Source: Novipirellula galeiformis
GTDB lineage: Bacteria; Planctomycetota; Planctomycetia; Pirellulales; Pirellulaceae
Length of the DNA: 64,000 nucleotides
Direction of reading: 5' to 3'
Assembly: GCF_007860095.1 (NCBI RefSeq)
Contig: NZ_SJPT01000001.1
Location: forward strand, 124,544 to 188,543
Below, one piece after another: positions 6,969 to 16,782 of the stretch (its first letter is position 1; the number at the start of each line of letters is the position of its first letter). The position numbers and the translations under genes were made by a program. The notes under the pieces are model-generated. The model worked only from the letters and a program-made list of their open reading frames with translations. It ran no database searches and was not told the DNA's origin.

Positions 6969-9716
6969 TTAAGACTCGTTCTTGGCAACGCCTTTTTTCT
7001 TGGCGGTTGCCTTCTTGGCGGCCTTCTTTTTCGCAGTTTTCTTTTTCGCGGTCTTTTTCTTGGCGGCTTTCTTTTTCGGAGCCGCTCCTTTTTTCTTGGT
7101 GGCTTTCTTCTTTTTCTTCTTCGTCGGCCCCTTCGCAGCCCGTTCGGCCAACAAATCAAGCGCCGCTTCGAACGTCATCTCGGCCGCGTCCATGCCCTTT
7201 CTCAGCGAGGCGTTCGTTTCGCCGTCGGTGACATAAGGCCCAAATCGACCTTCCAGAATTTTGACTTCGCCCTCGGTAATCGGAGATGGCTTTTCAAATT
7301 TCTTGATCGGTTCCTTGGGCGCCGCACGGCCGCGCGTTTTGGGTTGCTTCAAAAGCGTGATCGCTTCCTCGAGCGTGACCTCCAACGGCGAAACGCCGGC
7401 GGGCAACGAGCGAGTGTCCTTTTCGCACTTGATGTACGGTCCATAGCGGCCATCAAACGCTTGAATCGGCTCACCATTTTCAGGGTTATTGCCGAGCGTT
7501 CGCGGTAGCGTCAACAATTGGCAGGCCATTTCCAAGGTCAAGTCGCTGACCTCCATGCCCTTGAGTAGCGATTGGTTACGTTTTTCCTCGTCGTCGTTTT
7601 CGCCGAGTTGGATGTAGGCGCCAAAGCGGCCCACTTTGACGTAAATCGGCTTGCCCGTTTCGGGGTGGATCCCAATCGGTTCGTCTTCGACCTGGCTCTG
7701 CTCGATCAACTCCAACGCTTTGGCAAGGTTGATTTCATCGGGCGCCAAGCCATCGGGAATCGAGCCGCGTCGCTCCCCTTGTTCAATGAACGGGCCGTAC
7801 TTGCCGACTCGCACAAAGACCTCCTCGCGAAACTCACCTTCGGTCGGCGTTCCCATCGAGAACATTGCCGTGACGCGAGGGTCGATTTCTTCGACCTTCG
7901 CTTCCAATCGCTTCTTCAAACCGATCGAGCTATGGTCGTCGACAAGAGTGCTGTCGGCGTCCCCAAAATAGAATCGCTTGAGATACTCGAGACGCTCCGC
8001 TTCTTTGCGGCTAATGGTGTCGAGAAAGTCTTCCATCTGGGCGGTGAACTCGTAATCCACCAACGGCCCGAGATGCGTTTCCAATAGGCGAATCACGCTA
8101 AATGCAGTCCAACTTGGGACTAGCGCGTTCCCCTTTTTGTAGACGTAATCACGTTTTTGAATCGTATCGATGATCGAAGCAAACGTACTCGGACGCCCGA
8201 TCCCCTTCTCTTCAAGCGTTCGCGTCAGCGAGGCTTCGCTGAAACGAGCAGGCGGCTGAGTGGTGTGTCCCTTGGGATCCAACTGCTTTGCGTCAAGCGG
8301 ATCCTGTTCAGACATCGCCGGCAGCAACCGTTCTTTGTTTGCCAATTCGGCTTCGGGATCATCGCTGCCCTCGACGTACGCACGCAAAAAGCCTTCGAAC
8401 AAGATGCTCGTTCCACTAGCCGTGAACGTCGCGCCGCCGCCTTCGATCGTCACGCCGATACGTTGCTTCTTGGCGTCGGCCATCTGGCACGCGATCGTAC
8501 GCTTCCAAATCAATTCGAAGATGCGGAATTGGTCCGAATCGAGTTCACCGCGAACCGCCTCGGGCAAACGGAACGGGGTGCCTGCGGGACGAATCGCTTC
8601 GTGAGCCTCTTGAGCGTTTTTGACCTTGTTGGCGTACACGCGGACACTCGGGTGCAAGAACGAATCGCCATACTCGCTGCGCACCAAATTGCGTGATGCA
8701 TCGAGCGCTTCTTTGCTAAGCGTAGTCGAGTCGGTACGCATGTAAGTGATGTAACCGTTTTCATACAACCGCTGAGCCGCTTGCATCGTCCGCCGAGCGG
8801 TAAAGCCCATTTTGCGGTTCGCTTCCTGCTGCAGCGTACTGGTGGTAAACGGAGCCTTGGGACGCTCGGTGAACGGTTTGACTTCGACTTTGGTGACCTT
8901 GAATTCCGCGCCGCGAAGTCGCTCAGCCAATGCGTTCGCTTCGGCTTCGGTCATTTGCAGCAGGTCGGGATTTTTCAATTTTCCGTTTTCGGAATCAAAA
9001 TCTTTCCCCGATGGGATTTTACGGCCATCAAGCGAAGCCAACGTCGCCGAAAACGAGTCCTTGTTCCTCGTATCAAAGACCGCTTCGAGATCCCAGTAAG
9101 TCGAGTCGACAAACGCAATCCGCTCGCGTTCGCGTTGAACGATCAACCGCACCGCGACACTCTGGACTCGCCCGGCACTCAATCCACGCCCCACTTTCTT
9201 CCACAGCAACTGCGAAACGTCGTAGCCGTAGAGTCGGTCGAGGATGCGGCGGGTTTCTTGGGCGTCGACCAGCCCGCCGTCGATTTCGCGAGGGTTTTCA
9301 ATCGCGTTTTGAATCGCATCCTTGGTGATTTCATGGAAAACGAGTCGATGAACCGGTACTTTCGGCTTCAAGATCTCGTGTAAATGCCAACTGATCGCTT
9401 CTCCTTCGCGGTCTTCGTCCGTCGCGAGATAGAGGCTGTCGGCATCTTTTAAAGCGGCTTTGAGCTTGCTGACCTGCTTTTTCTTGTCGTCCGGAACGAT
9501 ATAGATCGGCTCAAAGTCGTTTTCCGTATTCACCCCGAGATAGGCCCAAGGTTCTTTTTTGTATTTTTCCGGCATCTCTTTCGCACCCCCGGGGAGGTCC
9601 CGGATATGCCCAATACTTGCTTCGACTTGGTAGCCTTTGCCCAAGTATTTCGAGATCGTGCGTGCTTTGGCTGGTGATTCGACAATCACCAAACTTTTGC
9701 CCGTGCTTTTAGCCAT
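6969..9716 (-). CDS. topA: DNA topoisomerase I with lysine-rich tail
   Basis: Type IA topoisomerase relaxing negative supercoils. The TOPRIM domain opens with SLVIVESPAKARTI and carries the acidic pair D100/D102 in ATDEDREGE. The nucleophile is Y325 in GYITYMRTDS. After the catalytic core (to about residue 600) there are four topoisomerase C-terminal repeats, each with a G(K/R)(Y/F)GPF/AYI motif (near residues 640, 705, 770 and 820), instead of the four-cysteine zinc fingers of E. coli TopA. The last 50 or so residues are a Lys/Ala tail of histone-H1/SWIM type. Length 915 fits planctomycete and actinobacterial TopA. Transcribed divergently from the PpiD-like gene. Confidence 0.95.
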   Translation of the reverse strand: MAKSTGKSLVIVESPAKARTISKYLGKGYQVEASIGHIRDLPGGAKEMPEKYKKEPWAYLGVNTENDFEPIYIVPDDKKKQVSKLKAALKDADSLYLATDEDREGEAISWHLHEILKPKVPVHRLVFHEITKDAIQNAIENPREIDGGLVDAQETRRILDRLYGYDVSQLLWKKVGRGLSAGRVQSVAVRLIVQRERERIAFVDSTYWDLEAVFDTRNKDSFSATLASLDGRKIPSGKDFDSENGKLKNPDLLQMTEAEANALAERLRGAEFKVTKVEVKPFTERPKAPFTTSTLQQEANRKMGFTARRTMQAAQRLYENGYITYMRTDSTTLSKEALDASRNLVRSEYGDSFLHPSVRVYANKVKNAQEAHEAIRPAGTPFRLPEAVRGELDSDQFRIFELIWKRTIACQMADAKKQRIGVTIEGGGATFTASGTSILFEGFLRAYVEGSDDPEAELANKERLLPAMSEQDPLDAKQLDPKGHTTQPPARFSEASLTRTLEEKGIGRPSTFASIIDTIQKRDYVYKKGNALVPSWTAFSVIRLLETHLGPLVDYEFTAQMEDFLDTISRKEAERLEYLKRFYFGDADSTLVDDHSSIGLKKRLEAKVEEIDPRVTAMFSMGTPTEGEFREEVFVRVGKYGPFIEQGERRGSIPDGLAPDEINLAKALELIEQSQVEDEPIGIHPETGKPIYVKVGRFGAYIQLGENDDEEKRNQSLLKGMEVSDLTLEMACQLLTLPRTLGNNPENGEPIQAFDGRYGPYIKCEKDTRSLPAGVSPLEVTLEEAITLLKQPKTRGRAAPKEPIKKFEKPSPITEGEVKILEGRFGPYVTDGETNASLRKGMDAAEMTFEAALDLLAERAAKGPTKKKKKKATKKKGAAPKKKAAKKKTAKKKTAKKKAAKKATAKKKGVAKNES

Positions 9717-10090
9717 ACAAAAAAACGACGTGGTATAGGGTTAGACGAAATGGACCAAAACGAAGTACAACAGTCAGTATGCAATAACCAATAACACAGT
9801 AGGTTATGGTTGCGAATGAAATACTCGCCTTGACCCTCTAATTTAAGGGGCGATACGCTTCGCAGTTGGTTGGCAACGCTTGTCGCAAATGCGACTGCTT
9901 GCTGACAGAGAGTTGGTCGATTGCGGCTCGTTGTCAAGATCACTCTCGATGCGATTGCAGCTATTTGCAGTCTTCAACCGAGTGATTTTTTTTAGAAAAT
10001 TTACGGAAACACCCACGGACAATCCTGTAAAGCGTTGAAAAATCAGCACTTTGCGTCCTCGCCAGAAAAAGAAGCCAGAAAGAGTCTGCT
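9717..10090. other. Intergenic spacer between divergent topA and PpiD-like genes
   Basis: A relatively AT-rich 374-bp spacer that must hold both promoters. The open frames in it are short and uncharacteristic. I see no clear operator, riboswitch or repeat. Confidence 0.4.
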
Positions 10091-12745
10091 ATGAACAACA
10101 GTCCGTTCGAAATCTTTCGCAAGAACCTAAAGCCACTCATGGTCCTGCTGATCATGCTGGCAATGTTCTCATTTGTCGTGCTCCCTGCACTTGATACCTA
10201 CCTGCGTCAAGGTGCGGGAGGTGGGGGAGATACGAAGCTTGCCAGTTTCGATGGTATCGAAATTTCTCAGAATCGCGTTTCCTACATGACTCAGAATCAT
10301 CAATCGATGGTTCGTTTTTTGCGAGAACTGGCCGAGCGAACGATCCTCGAGGGTGGATCCCCTAAAACGCCAGGCTTCCGCTACGACGAGCAAAACAAAC
10401 GGGTCGGAGCGCTCGGAATCAGTGAGATGCCGAGTGAGCAATTGTCGCTGAAGACGATGCAGTTTGCCTCCGAAGCGAACAAGGCTGGCTTCGAACTCGA
10501 CAATGCCGCGATCGGGGCTTGGTTGAACATGTTCGTCGACAACCGATTTAGCGACAAGCAAATCGACGCGATGTTGATGGAAAGCACTCGAAACCAAATG
10601 GGTCGCGTGCACCTCTACGAACAATTGCGAATGCACCTGTTAGCCGACATCTATAACCGAACGGGCTTTGCGGTCGTGGCCGCAGGCCAAATGCCGATCA
10701 TGACGCCAGCCGAAGAGTGGAACAATTTCTTGAAGCTCAACCGCGAAGCGACCGTGACCGCCTACGGGATCCCCGTGGAAACCTTCGTCAGCAAGACGGA
10801 TGCCAATCCAAGCGAATCGGACATTCAAGCGATGTACGAAGAGGGCAAGGATACCGACCCTAATGACCAATCACCCCGACCGGCGTTCCATCGCCAATAC
10901 ACCGCCCAATTCGAATACCTAGTCGGCGACCTGCAATCGTTTATCGATGCCGAAGCGGTCAAGTTTAGCGAAGAAGAATTGCGTGCTGAGTACGAGCGTC
11001 GACTCGCCGGCGGCGACTTCAAGTTGCCAGTTGATCCTGCGGAACAAGCTGCTGCGGATGCAACCATGTCAGATGACCTCGAAACCGAAGCGGATACCGT
11101 CGAAGTCAAAGTTGAAGAGATGGAGGCTAAACCGGCCGACGCCCCCGCAGCCAAGGAAGATGCAGCCAAGGAAGACGCAAAACCGGAGGCAAAAAAACCG
11201 GAGGCCAAGGAGGAAGTGAAGAAAGAGGAGCCTGCGAAAGCAGACAGCGAAGAAGCTAAAAACAGCGAAGAATCGGCACCTGAATCCGATGCAACGAGCG
11301 AAGAAACTCCAGCCGATGAAGACAAGACATCACGTCGCCGCCCCATGAACACGGCTAATTCCGCCGTTCGCTTGGTTGCCTTTCAAGAGGCCAGCGACGA
11401 ACCCGCTGACGACGTGAGCAAGGAAACACCCGCGGAACCGAAGCCCGAAGAAAAGCCTGAAGCGAAACCGGCCGATGCTGCTCCGAGCGATGAGAAGCCA
11501 GCGGAGAAGCCAGCCGAGAAGCCGAAAAGCGATGACAAGCCAGCGGACAAACCGAAGGCCGCTGACAAACCGGCTGAAGAAGCGAAACCGGAGATGAAGG
11601 AAGCTCCTGCAAAAGAAGCTCCTGCAAAAGAAGCTCCCGCAAAGGAAGAACCCGCTAAGGAAGAACCTGCGGACGCGAAGGAAACGCCCAAAGCCGAGAT
11701 GGCTGCCGAGGCTAAGCCAGCAGAGACCAAGCCAGCCGCAGAGAAGAAACCGGAAACGGAGTCGTTTGAAGCGGTACGAGAGCAGATTGCCGACTCGCTT
11801 GCTCGTCCAATCGCGGAAGCCAATATGAACAAAGCGATGGCCGAAATGTTTTCGCAAATGCGTCGCTACTTCAACCAGCACGCGATCCACAGCAGTGATA
11901 AACGAAACGGCTTGGAGGTCGAAGAACTGGCCCCGTTTGATTTGAAGAAGCTCGGAGAATCCTTTGGATTCCGCTACCAAAAAATCGGTTCCAACACGGA
12001 GTTTTCGATTGAAGCCGAGCCGATCGCACAATCGCTCGAAGTCGGCTCACAACAACTCAGCCGAGGCCCCTCGTTCACCTCGTTCATGTACGGTGGCCAA
12101 ACTCAAATGGGCCCTGTGCCACGGCAATTGCTATACTCGCCGCTGCGTACCGTCGATGACCGCGGTGGGAAAACCTACATCTCTTGGAAGACTGGAGAGC
12201 AAAAGGCGTACACGCCGAAGCTGGAAGAGGTTCGTGATGAGGTGATCGCGGCGATTCGTTTTCGCGAAGCGCGAAAACTCGCTCTGGAAGCCGCCGTTGA
12301 ATTGGCTGATAAAGCGAACAAGGACGGCCTCGAATTGAGCGAACTTGTCCCTGCCGAAAACAAAGACGACGTTCAATCTGGTTTAGGACCGTTTAGTTGG
12401 ATGGATTCGTTTGGCTTCCAAGGGGCCTCGATTGGCAACGTGCCGGAACTTAATTCGGTGGGTCAAGAGTTCATGAAGGCCGTATTCACGTCCGAAGTCG
12501 GCGAGTACGCCGTGGCCATGAACTTGCCGGAAAGCGTGGTCTATGTTGCCAAACCGACCAACTTTCAACCGAGCATGGACGATCTAAAGGCACTTTTCCA
12601 AAATCCGCGTGAGCGAATGATGGCGATGCTTGCCGGAGGCGGTTCGACAAACGAAGTCGTCCAAGGCTTCTACGAAGCGGTGGACAAGCGAACCGACTTT
12701 TCCTACGCACGTGAACCCGAAGCCGACGACGACTCGCAGTTCTAA
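10091..12745 (+). CDS. PpiD/SurA-like membrane-anchored periplasmic protein with KPAE-rich linker
   Basis: One N-terminal membrane anchor (residues about 15-36, VLLIMLAMFSFVVLPALD) leads into an extracytoplasmic part. Residues 40-315 resemble the SurA_N/PpiD chaperone region (ending SEEELRAEYERR, the usual lead-in to a parvulin domain). The expected parvulin domain is not visible; instead residues about 318-556 are a low-complexity linker of Lys, Pro, Ala, Glu and Asp with KEAPA-type repeats. The C-terminal part resumes PpiD-like features (PKLEEVRDEVIAAIRFREAR). Role inferred: periplasmic folding or envelope chaperone without isomerase activity. 884 residues is longer than E. coli PpiD (623). 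Followed by a strong terminator. Confidence 0.65.
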   Translation: MNNSPFEIFRKNLKPLMVLLIMLAMFSFVVLPALDTYLRQGAGGGGDTKLASFDGIEISQNRVSYMTQNHQSMVRFLRELAERTILEGGSPKTPGFRYDEQNKRVGALGISEMPSEQLSLKTMQFASEANKAGFELDNAAIGAWLNMFVDNRFSDKQIDAMLMESTRNQMGRVHLYEQLRMHLLADIYNRTGFAVVAAGQMPIMTPAEEWNNFLKLNREATVTAYGIPVETFVSKTDANPSESDIQAMYEEGKDTDPNDQSPRPAFHRQYTAQFEYLVGDLQSFIDAEAVKFSEEELRAEYERRLAGGDFKLPVDPAEQAAADATMSDDLETEADTVEVKVEEMEAKPADAPAAKEDAAKEDAKPEAKKPEAKEEVKKEEPAKADSEEAKNSEESAPESDATSEETPADEDKTSRRRPMNTANSAVRLVAFQEASDEPADDVSKETPAEPKPEEKPEAKPADAAPSDEKPAEKPAEKPKSDDKPADKPKAADKPAEEAKPEMKEAPAKEAPAKEAPAKEEPAKEEPADAKETPKAEMAAEAKPAETKPAAEKKPETESFEAVREQIADSLARPIAEANMNKAMAEMFSQMRRYFNQHAIHSSDKRNGLEVEELAPFDLKKLGESFGFRYQKIGSNTEFSIEAEPIAQSLEVGSQQLSRGPSFTSFMYGGQTQMGPVPRQLLYSPLRTVDDRGGKTYISWKTGEQKAYTPKLEEVRDEVIAAIRFREARKLALEAAVELADKANKDGLELSELVPAENKDDVQSGLGPFSWMDSFGFQGASIGNVPELNSVGQEFMKAVFTSEVGEYAVAMNLPESVVYVAKPTNFQPSMDDLKALFQNPRERMMAMLAGGGSTNEVVQGFYEAVDKRTDFSYAREPEADDDSQF

Positions 12746-12805
12746 CCCGATTCGATTCAGCGAGCGTGACTCCTCCCGCTCAACGGACGATTGAACATTG
12801 CCCCC

Positions 12806-12837
12806 CCCTCCGAGTGCCCAGCACTCGGAGGGTTTTT
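12806..12837 (+). terminator. Intrinsic terminator of the PpiD-like gene
   Basis: Perfect 12-bp stem CCCTCCGAGTGC / GCACTCGGAGGG with a 3-base loop, followed by TTTTT. It lies 61 bp past the stop. The rest of the spacer up to 13063 holds no gene that I can support. Confidence 0.92.
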
Positions 12838-13063
12838 CTTTGCGCCAAAACGAGCGCCACCCCATCGGACAAATCGCCGCGACGGCGGGTTTGAATTTGT
12901 CTTTGCCCGGCTGATTGCCGTTGGCCACTTCGTCTGCACGCTGTTGGTGAAATGCCACTCTGGTGTATAACAACCACCGCGACGTGTTGCCTTGACGACG
13001 TCGCTTAACGAAGCGTGAATTCAGAAGGCGGAATTCAAATCCCCTAAGCTCAGGAGGCTGGCA

Positions 13064-16000
13064 ATGTTCTCATCACAAGTACCCGGAATGCAAAGTAGCG
13101 AGATCGAAAAAGCGGAACTACAACGCGCATTGGGGTGGGACCGTGATCTCTCAAATGATCCAGCTGCCAAAGAAAATTTACGAAATTACATCACCTTGCA
13201 ACTCGCATCCGCGGGGCTGTTGCCACCCGACAGCGAACAAGACCAATCGATGACGACCTTCTCGGCCGGCATCTTAGAGAGTTTGCGTGAGAAGAATCGA
13301 TTATTGTCCGAGTACCGTGCTCCGGTCGACTCGCGAGTGGAAACATTCCTGAATGAATACTTCGCCGACGTGATCGATGGCGACCCGTTACGTTTGCCTG
13401 GCCGCACGTTGACGCTGGACCGCCATGGCATGTCGCGGGAGATGAGCTTGCCAGCGGGCGGATACGAATTCAAGAACGACTTGGTCAGCTCCTATCGCTG
13501 CTTTAATGGCGTGTTGAATAACCCGCGTTCGGATCGGCGAACCACTGCGGGGACGTTTCATGTGGTCGAGGGCGGGTTACCCATCCCCAACGACAAACGG
13601 ATCGTACCCAAACGCGTTTTTGCCAATCTGTTCCGCGCCGCCATGACACCGCCGGACGACTTGATGGTGTTGCCCTACACGGCGACATCGGAAAAGCCTG
13701 CGTTGACCTGGGTATCGCTTTTGATGAGGCCGATCGTGTGCCCCGAGGTCCCAGGGTTTTGTGCCCAAAAGACGATGGAGACTCGCTTTTTTGCACCAGG
13801 CTCGCTGATCAGTAACCTCGATTTTGTCGAAACGATTTTTGGCAATGCGGGCGATCCGCTCAGCAGCCGAAACGACGCGGGGTTGGACGTACTGCATTGG
13901 AGCGGACATACCGGGTGTGTGATTTTGGCAACGCACCTAACCAACATGACCAAGCAAGAACTCGGACTGCCACATTACGACGATGCCACGGATCGACAAC
14001 GTCGCGATGCAATGTGCTGGAAAGACCCATCCGAGAAGTACAACGACGGCAGTGCGTTCAAGTTGACGTGCCGCGACGAGTCGGGCGTGATTGTGACGCT
14101 GATCGCCGATAACTATTACGGCTACTGCAAAAAAGAAGTCAAAACGCAACTCAGCTATGCGACCAATTTGATGGGTGGCTGCGAAGAGGAGCATTCTGGC
14201 GGTGCTCTGGCGTTCGCCTCCTACTCACTCGGTGACGAATTCCAAGTCAACAGCCGCCGCTACAACGGACGTCGGTTCTCGGACGTAGCTCGCGACTACA
14301 CCTCGTTTATCGATATTCAACCTGAGGGCTACGGCATCGACCGACTCGATCCGTGTGTGATTTACATCCCCGAGAATGCAAAAGTAACGTTGATCGAACG
14401 CTGCGTAATGTGGACGCACAACGGCCAACTACAACGCATCCCGCTCTCGCCTGCTAACGTTTACATCGCACCGAGTGGCTACAAAATCCGACTCGAAAAA
14501 CATCCTGCCGCACCGTCGTGGCGATTGATCGGGTCAGCCGGTGAAGGCATTTTTTGTCACAAACCATGCACGGTTAGCGGTGGCGGAAAAAGCGAAATTA
14601 GCAAAAGCCTCCGCGACTACATGTTGTATGGACCGATCTTCGTCACCGATCGTGAAGCGGATTTCGCGAAACTCGACGAGATTTTTTCGCGTTCCTATCA
14701 TGACCGCTGGTCCCAGGAATATACCGGACGCACCGATTACTCCGAGCGACCCAGCCGCCGAGTCCTCGACCCCAAGCGAAGTCTCGGCAGTGTGATTCAA
14801 TTATTGACTCCGTCACCCGATTACAACGACGACTACAACAAGTGGTTGCGTGCCATTCCAGAACACGTTTATTCGATGGCGTTGATCATCAAACGGTTCA
14901 TCCGATCGGGAATGGAACAAAACTGGCACGAGCATTTTGGCGTCGACATCGTCAACGGTTCGGCCGGACATGAACTCAAAATAGGCGACCGCGCGTTGGT
15001 CGGAACCTACTTGCGAGTCGGTTGGGACGACCATCGATGGCGAACCTTCAAGCTACGTCAAGACTTTATCGCTGCGGACAAGGTCCAACGCGAAGACGAC
15101 ATTAGCGTTAGTGTCGTCGTGCCTGCGGAAGTCTTGGGCGATGTGGGCAAAGCGGTCACGCCATCGGCGAGCTACAAGTTCGTGGAAAATTGTGAATACC
15201 GATTGTTCCAGCGTCCCGATGACGCGGTGCACCGTGGATTGGACAAGCAAACCGAACTCGATCTTTCGCGTCCGGGTAGCTTTATCAGTAACTTTGAACC
15301 ATTAACAACCACGCAAGCTCGCGAGATCGTGGACGACGCGATCGAATTCGACAAGTTCACAGGACCGATGGAATCGCTGTTGCTCGAAGCGGCCAAGTCT
15401 CGCAATGGCTACGTGGTTAGCACCGCAGATCCACGGATCGTCGATGGGGCGCGAACCAAGAACCCACGCTATTTGCAGGACCGACCAGACATGGTTAACG
15501 CGCGCGACAGCTATGTCGCAATGCGAGGAACCCAATTGCATCGTTGCTTACCCGAGGATGCTCCGGTGCATTTCCCCGTCGGCGCCGTGCTTTCCGGACG
15601 TCGCAACAATCCACCGGATCCGGTTGCCGGATTCCGTTCGCTCGCGGTCTATTCCCCGCTGCACTATCAAGAGCTGCCTGAGTTGTTGATGGATTACATT
15701 TGTTCGTTGACCGGCAAAAGCCCCAGTACAACCGGCGCGGGCAGCGAAGGAGCGTTAACCAAAGGACCGTTTAACGCCTTGATGCCCTCAGTGGATCTGA
15801 ATTCCGCGGTCGTCTCGATGATCTTGACCGGCCTTGGCGGCTTCAGCACCGCGGCGGGTCACGTCGGACCTCGTTTCGAAGTGGGACACGATATTTCATT
15901 GCTGATTCCTGAAGTTTGGTGCCGACTTGGCCCCGAAGAACGCGATCCGGCAGCGATGATCCAAGGCAAGATGCTGGAAAAGATCGAAGACTTTGACCAC

Positions 16001-16621
16001 GGCGATTTGCGGGTTCCGGCCAGCCGATTGGGCTACCGTATTACCACACGTTTCGTAAGAACCTATCTTGCTCGCGTGTTTGACAATCCCTCGAAGGTGT
16101 TTACACCTGAGATCCTACAACCTGAGTTGCAAGACATCGATTCCTACGTCGACGGCATCCTGCATATCGCCGAAGCTCAAAAACGCGTTGCATTGTCGTA
16201 CATGGAAGACGGTGGCTACGAATTGGCGTGCCCTCCGTTGCAAGCCATTTTGAACATCATGGCCTATGGTGAACACGAAGGGAAACTCGCCAGCGATCCT
16301 GAAATTCGTGAAATGTTCACGCGTGATGCCCTGCTCAAAAGCGATTGGTACGCCCGTCGTTTGCAAAAGAAACAAAATCGCGATATCGAACATTGGCGAG
16401 CCTTCGAAGAACGGCTCAAAGCGAGCCTCGCCGACTCAACCCAAAGTGATTCCTCGACCGATTTGCAATTGCCCAACCGCTTAGGGTACGCATCCGAGAT
16501 GCGCGCCCATGCAGAGTCGAGCGACTACTTGGAAGAACTTGTGGGCACACTCGGAGCGGATCCCATGCGTCCAAGCCTGACCGACCCTTCCATGGTCAAC
16601 CGCATAGCCAGCGATCGCTAG
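13064..16621 (+). CDS. Candidate pyrophosphate-dependent phosphoenolpyruvate carboxykinase (PPi-PEPCK-like)
   Basis: A 1185-residue soluble protein with no signal peptide or membrane segment. Its size (about 130 kDa) matches the PPi-type PEP carboxykinases described from Propionibacterium freudenreichii and Entamoeba, and several stretches recall that family: SGHTGCVILA, ADNYYGYCKKEVKTQLSYA, and the P-loop-like glycine motif VSGGGKSEISKS at about residues 503-514. That family interconverts oxaloacetate plus PPi with PEP plus phosphate and CO2. The assignment is from memory of family features, not alignment. A perfect AGGAGG at 13052-13057 sits 6 bases before the ATG, suggesting strong expression. 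It is monocistronic, with its own terminator. Otherwise it would be a large conserved protein of unknown function. Confidence 0.6.
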   Translation: MFSSQVPGMQSSEIEKAELQRALGWDRDLSNDPAAKENLRNYITLQLASAGLLPPDSEQDQSMTTFSAGILESLREKNRLLSEYRAPVDSRVETFLNEYFADVIDGDPLRLPGRTLTLDRHGMSREMSLPAGGYEFKNDLVSSYRCFNGVLNNPRSDRRTTAGTFHVVEGGLPIPNDKRIVPKRVFANLFRAAMTPPDDLMVLPYTATSEKPALTWVSLLMRPIVCPEVPGFCAQKTMETRFFAPGSLISNLDFVETIFGNAGDPLSSRNDAGLDVLHWSGHTGCVILATHLTNMTKQELGLPHYDDATDRQRRDAMCWKDPSEKYNDGSAFKLTCRDESGVIVTLIADNYYGYCKKEVKTQLSYATNLMGGCEEEHSGGALAFASYSLGDEFQVNSRRYNGRRFSDVARDYTSFIDIQPEGYGIDRLDPCVIYIPENAKVTLIERCVMWTHNGQLQRIPLSPANVYIAPSGYKIRLEKHPAAPSWRLIGSAGEGIFCHKPCTVSGGGKSEISKSLRDYMLYGPIFVTDREADFAKLDEIFSRSYHDRWSQEYTGRTDYSERPSRRVLDPKRSLGSVIQLLTPSPDYNDDYNKWLRAIPEHVYSMALIIKRFIRSGMEQNWHEHFGVDIVNGSAGHELKIGDRALVGTYLRVGWDDHRWRTFKLRQDFIAADKVQREDDISVSVVVPAEVLGDVGKAVTPSASYKFVENCEYRLFQRPDDAVHRGLDKQTELDLSRPGSFISNFEPLTTTQAREIVDDAIEFDKFTGPMESLLLEAAKSRNGYVVSTADPRIVDGARTKNPRYLQDRPDMVNARDSYVAMRGTQLHRCLPEDAPVHFPVGAVLSGRRNNPPDPVAGFRSLAVYSPLHYQELPELLMDYICSLTGKSPSTTGAGSEGALTKGPFNALMPSVDLNSAVVSMILTGLGGFSTAAGHVGPRFEVGHDISLLIPEVWCRLGPEERDPAAMIQGKMLEKIEDFDHGDLRVPASRLGYRITTRFVRTYLARVFDNPSKVFTPEILQPELQDIDSYVDGILHIAEAQKRVALSYMEDGGYELACPPLQAILNIMAYGEHEGKLASDPEIREMFTRDALLKSDWYARRLQKKQNRDIEHWRAFEERLKASLADSTQSDSSTDLQLPNRLGYASEMRAHAESSDYLEELVGTLGADPMRPSLTDPSMVNRIASDR

Positions 16622-16646
16622 GCACTCGCTCTCACTTATATCAACT

Positions 16647-16684
16647 AAAACGGCATGACGGTCACCGTCGTGCCGTTTTTTCTT
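16647..16684 (+). terminator. Intrinsic terminator of the PEPCK-like gene
   Basis: Stem AACGGCATGACGG / CCGTCGTGCCGTT (one G-T pair) with loop TCA and a T-rich tail TTTTTTCTTTT. It starts 26 bp past the stop codon. The minus-strand sulfur operon ends convergently about 100 bp further on. Confidence 0.9.
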
Positions 16685-16782
16685 TTCCGAGCCTTCGTTT
16701 CGTTTGTTTGCAAGCGTAGCGAAACTGCGTTTGCGTGCACGAAGTTAATCAACCTAGCTCTGGGGCACGCTCGCAATACCGC

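Noticed and set aside
11330-12031. Membrane-like minus-strand ORF rich in Phe and Leu opposite the PpiD-like gene
   Set aside because: Its hydrophobic look comes from reading the KPAE-coding strand backwards.
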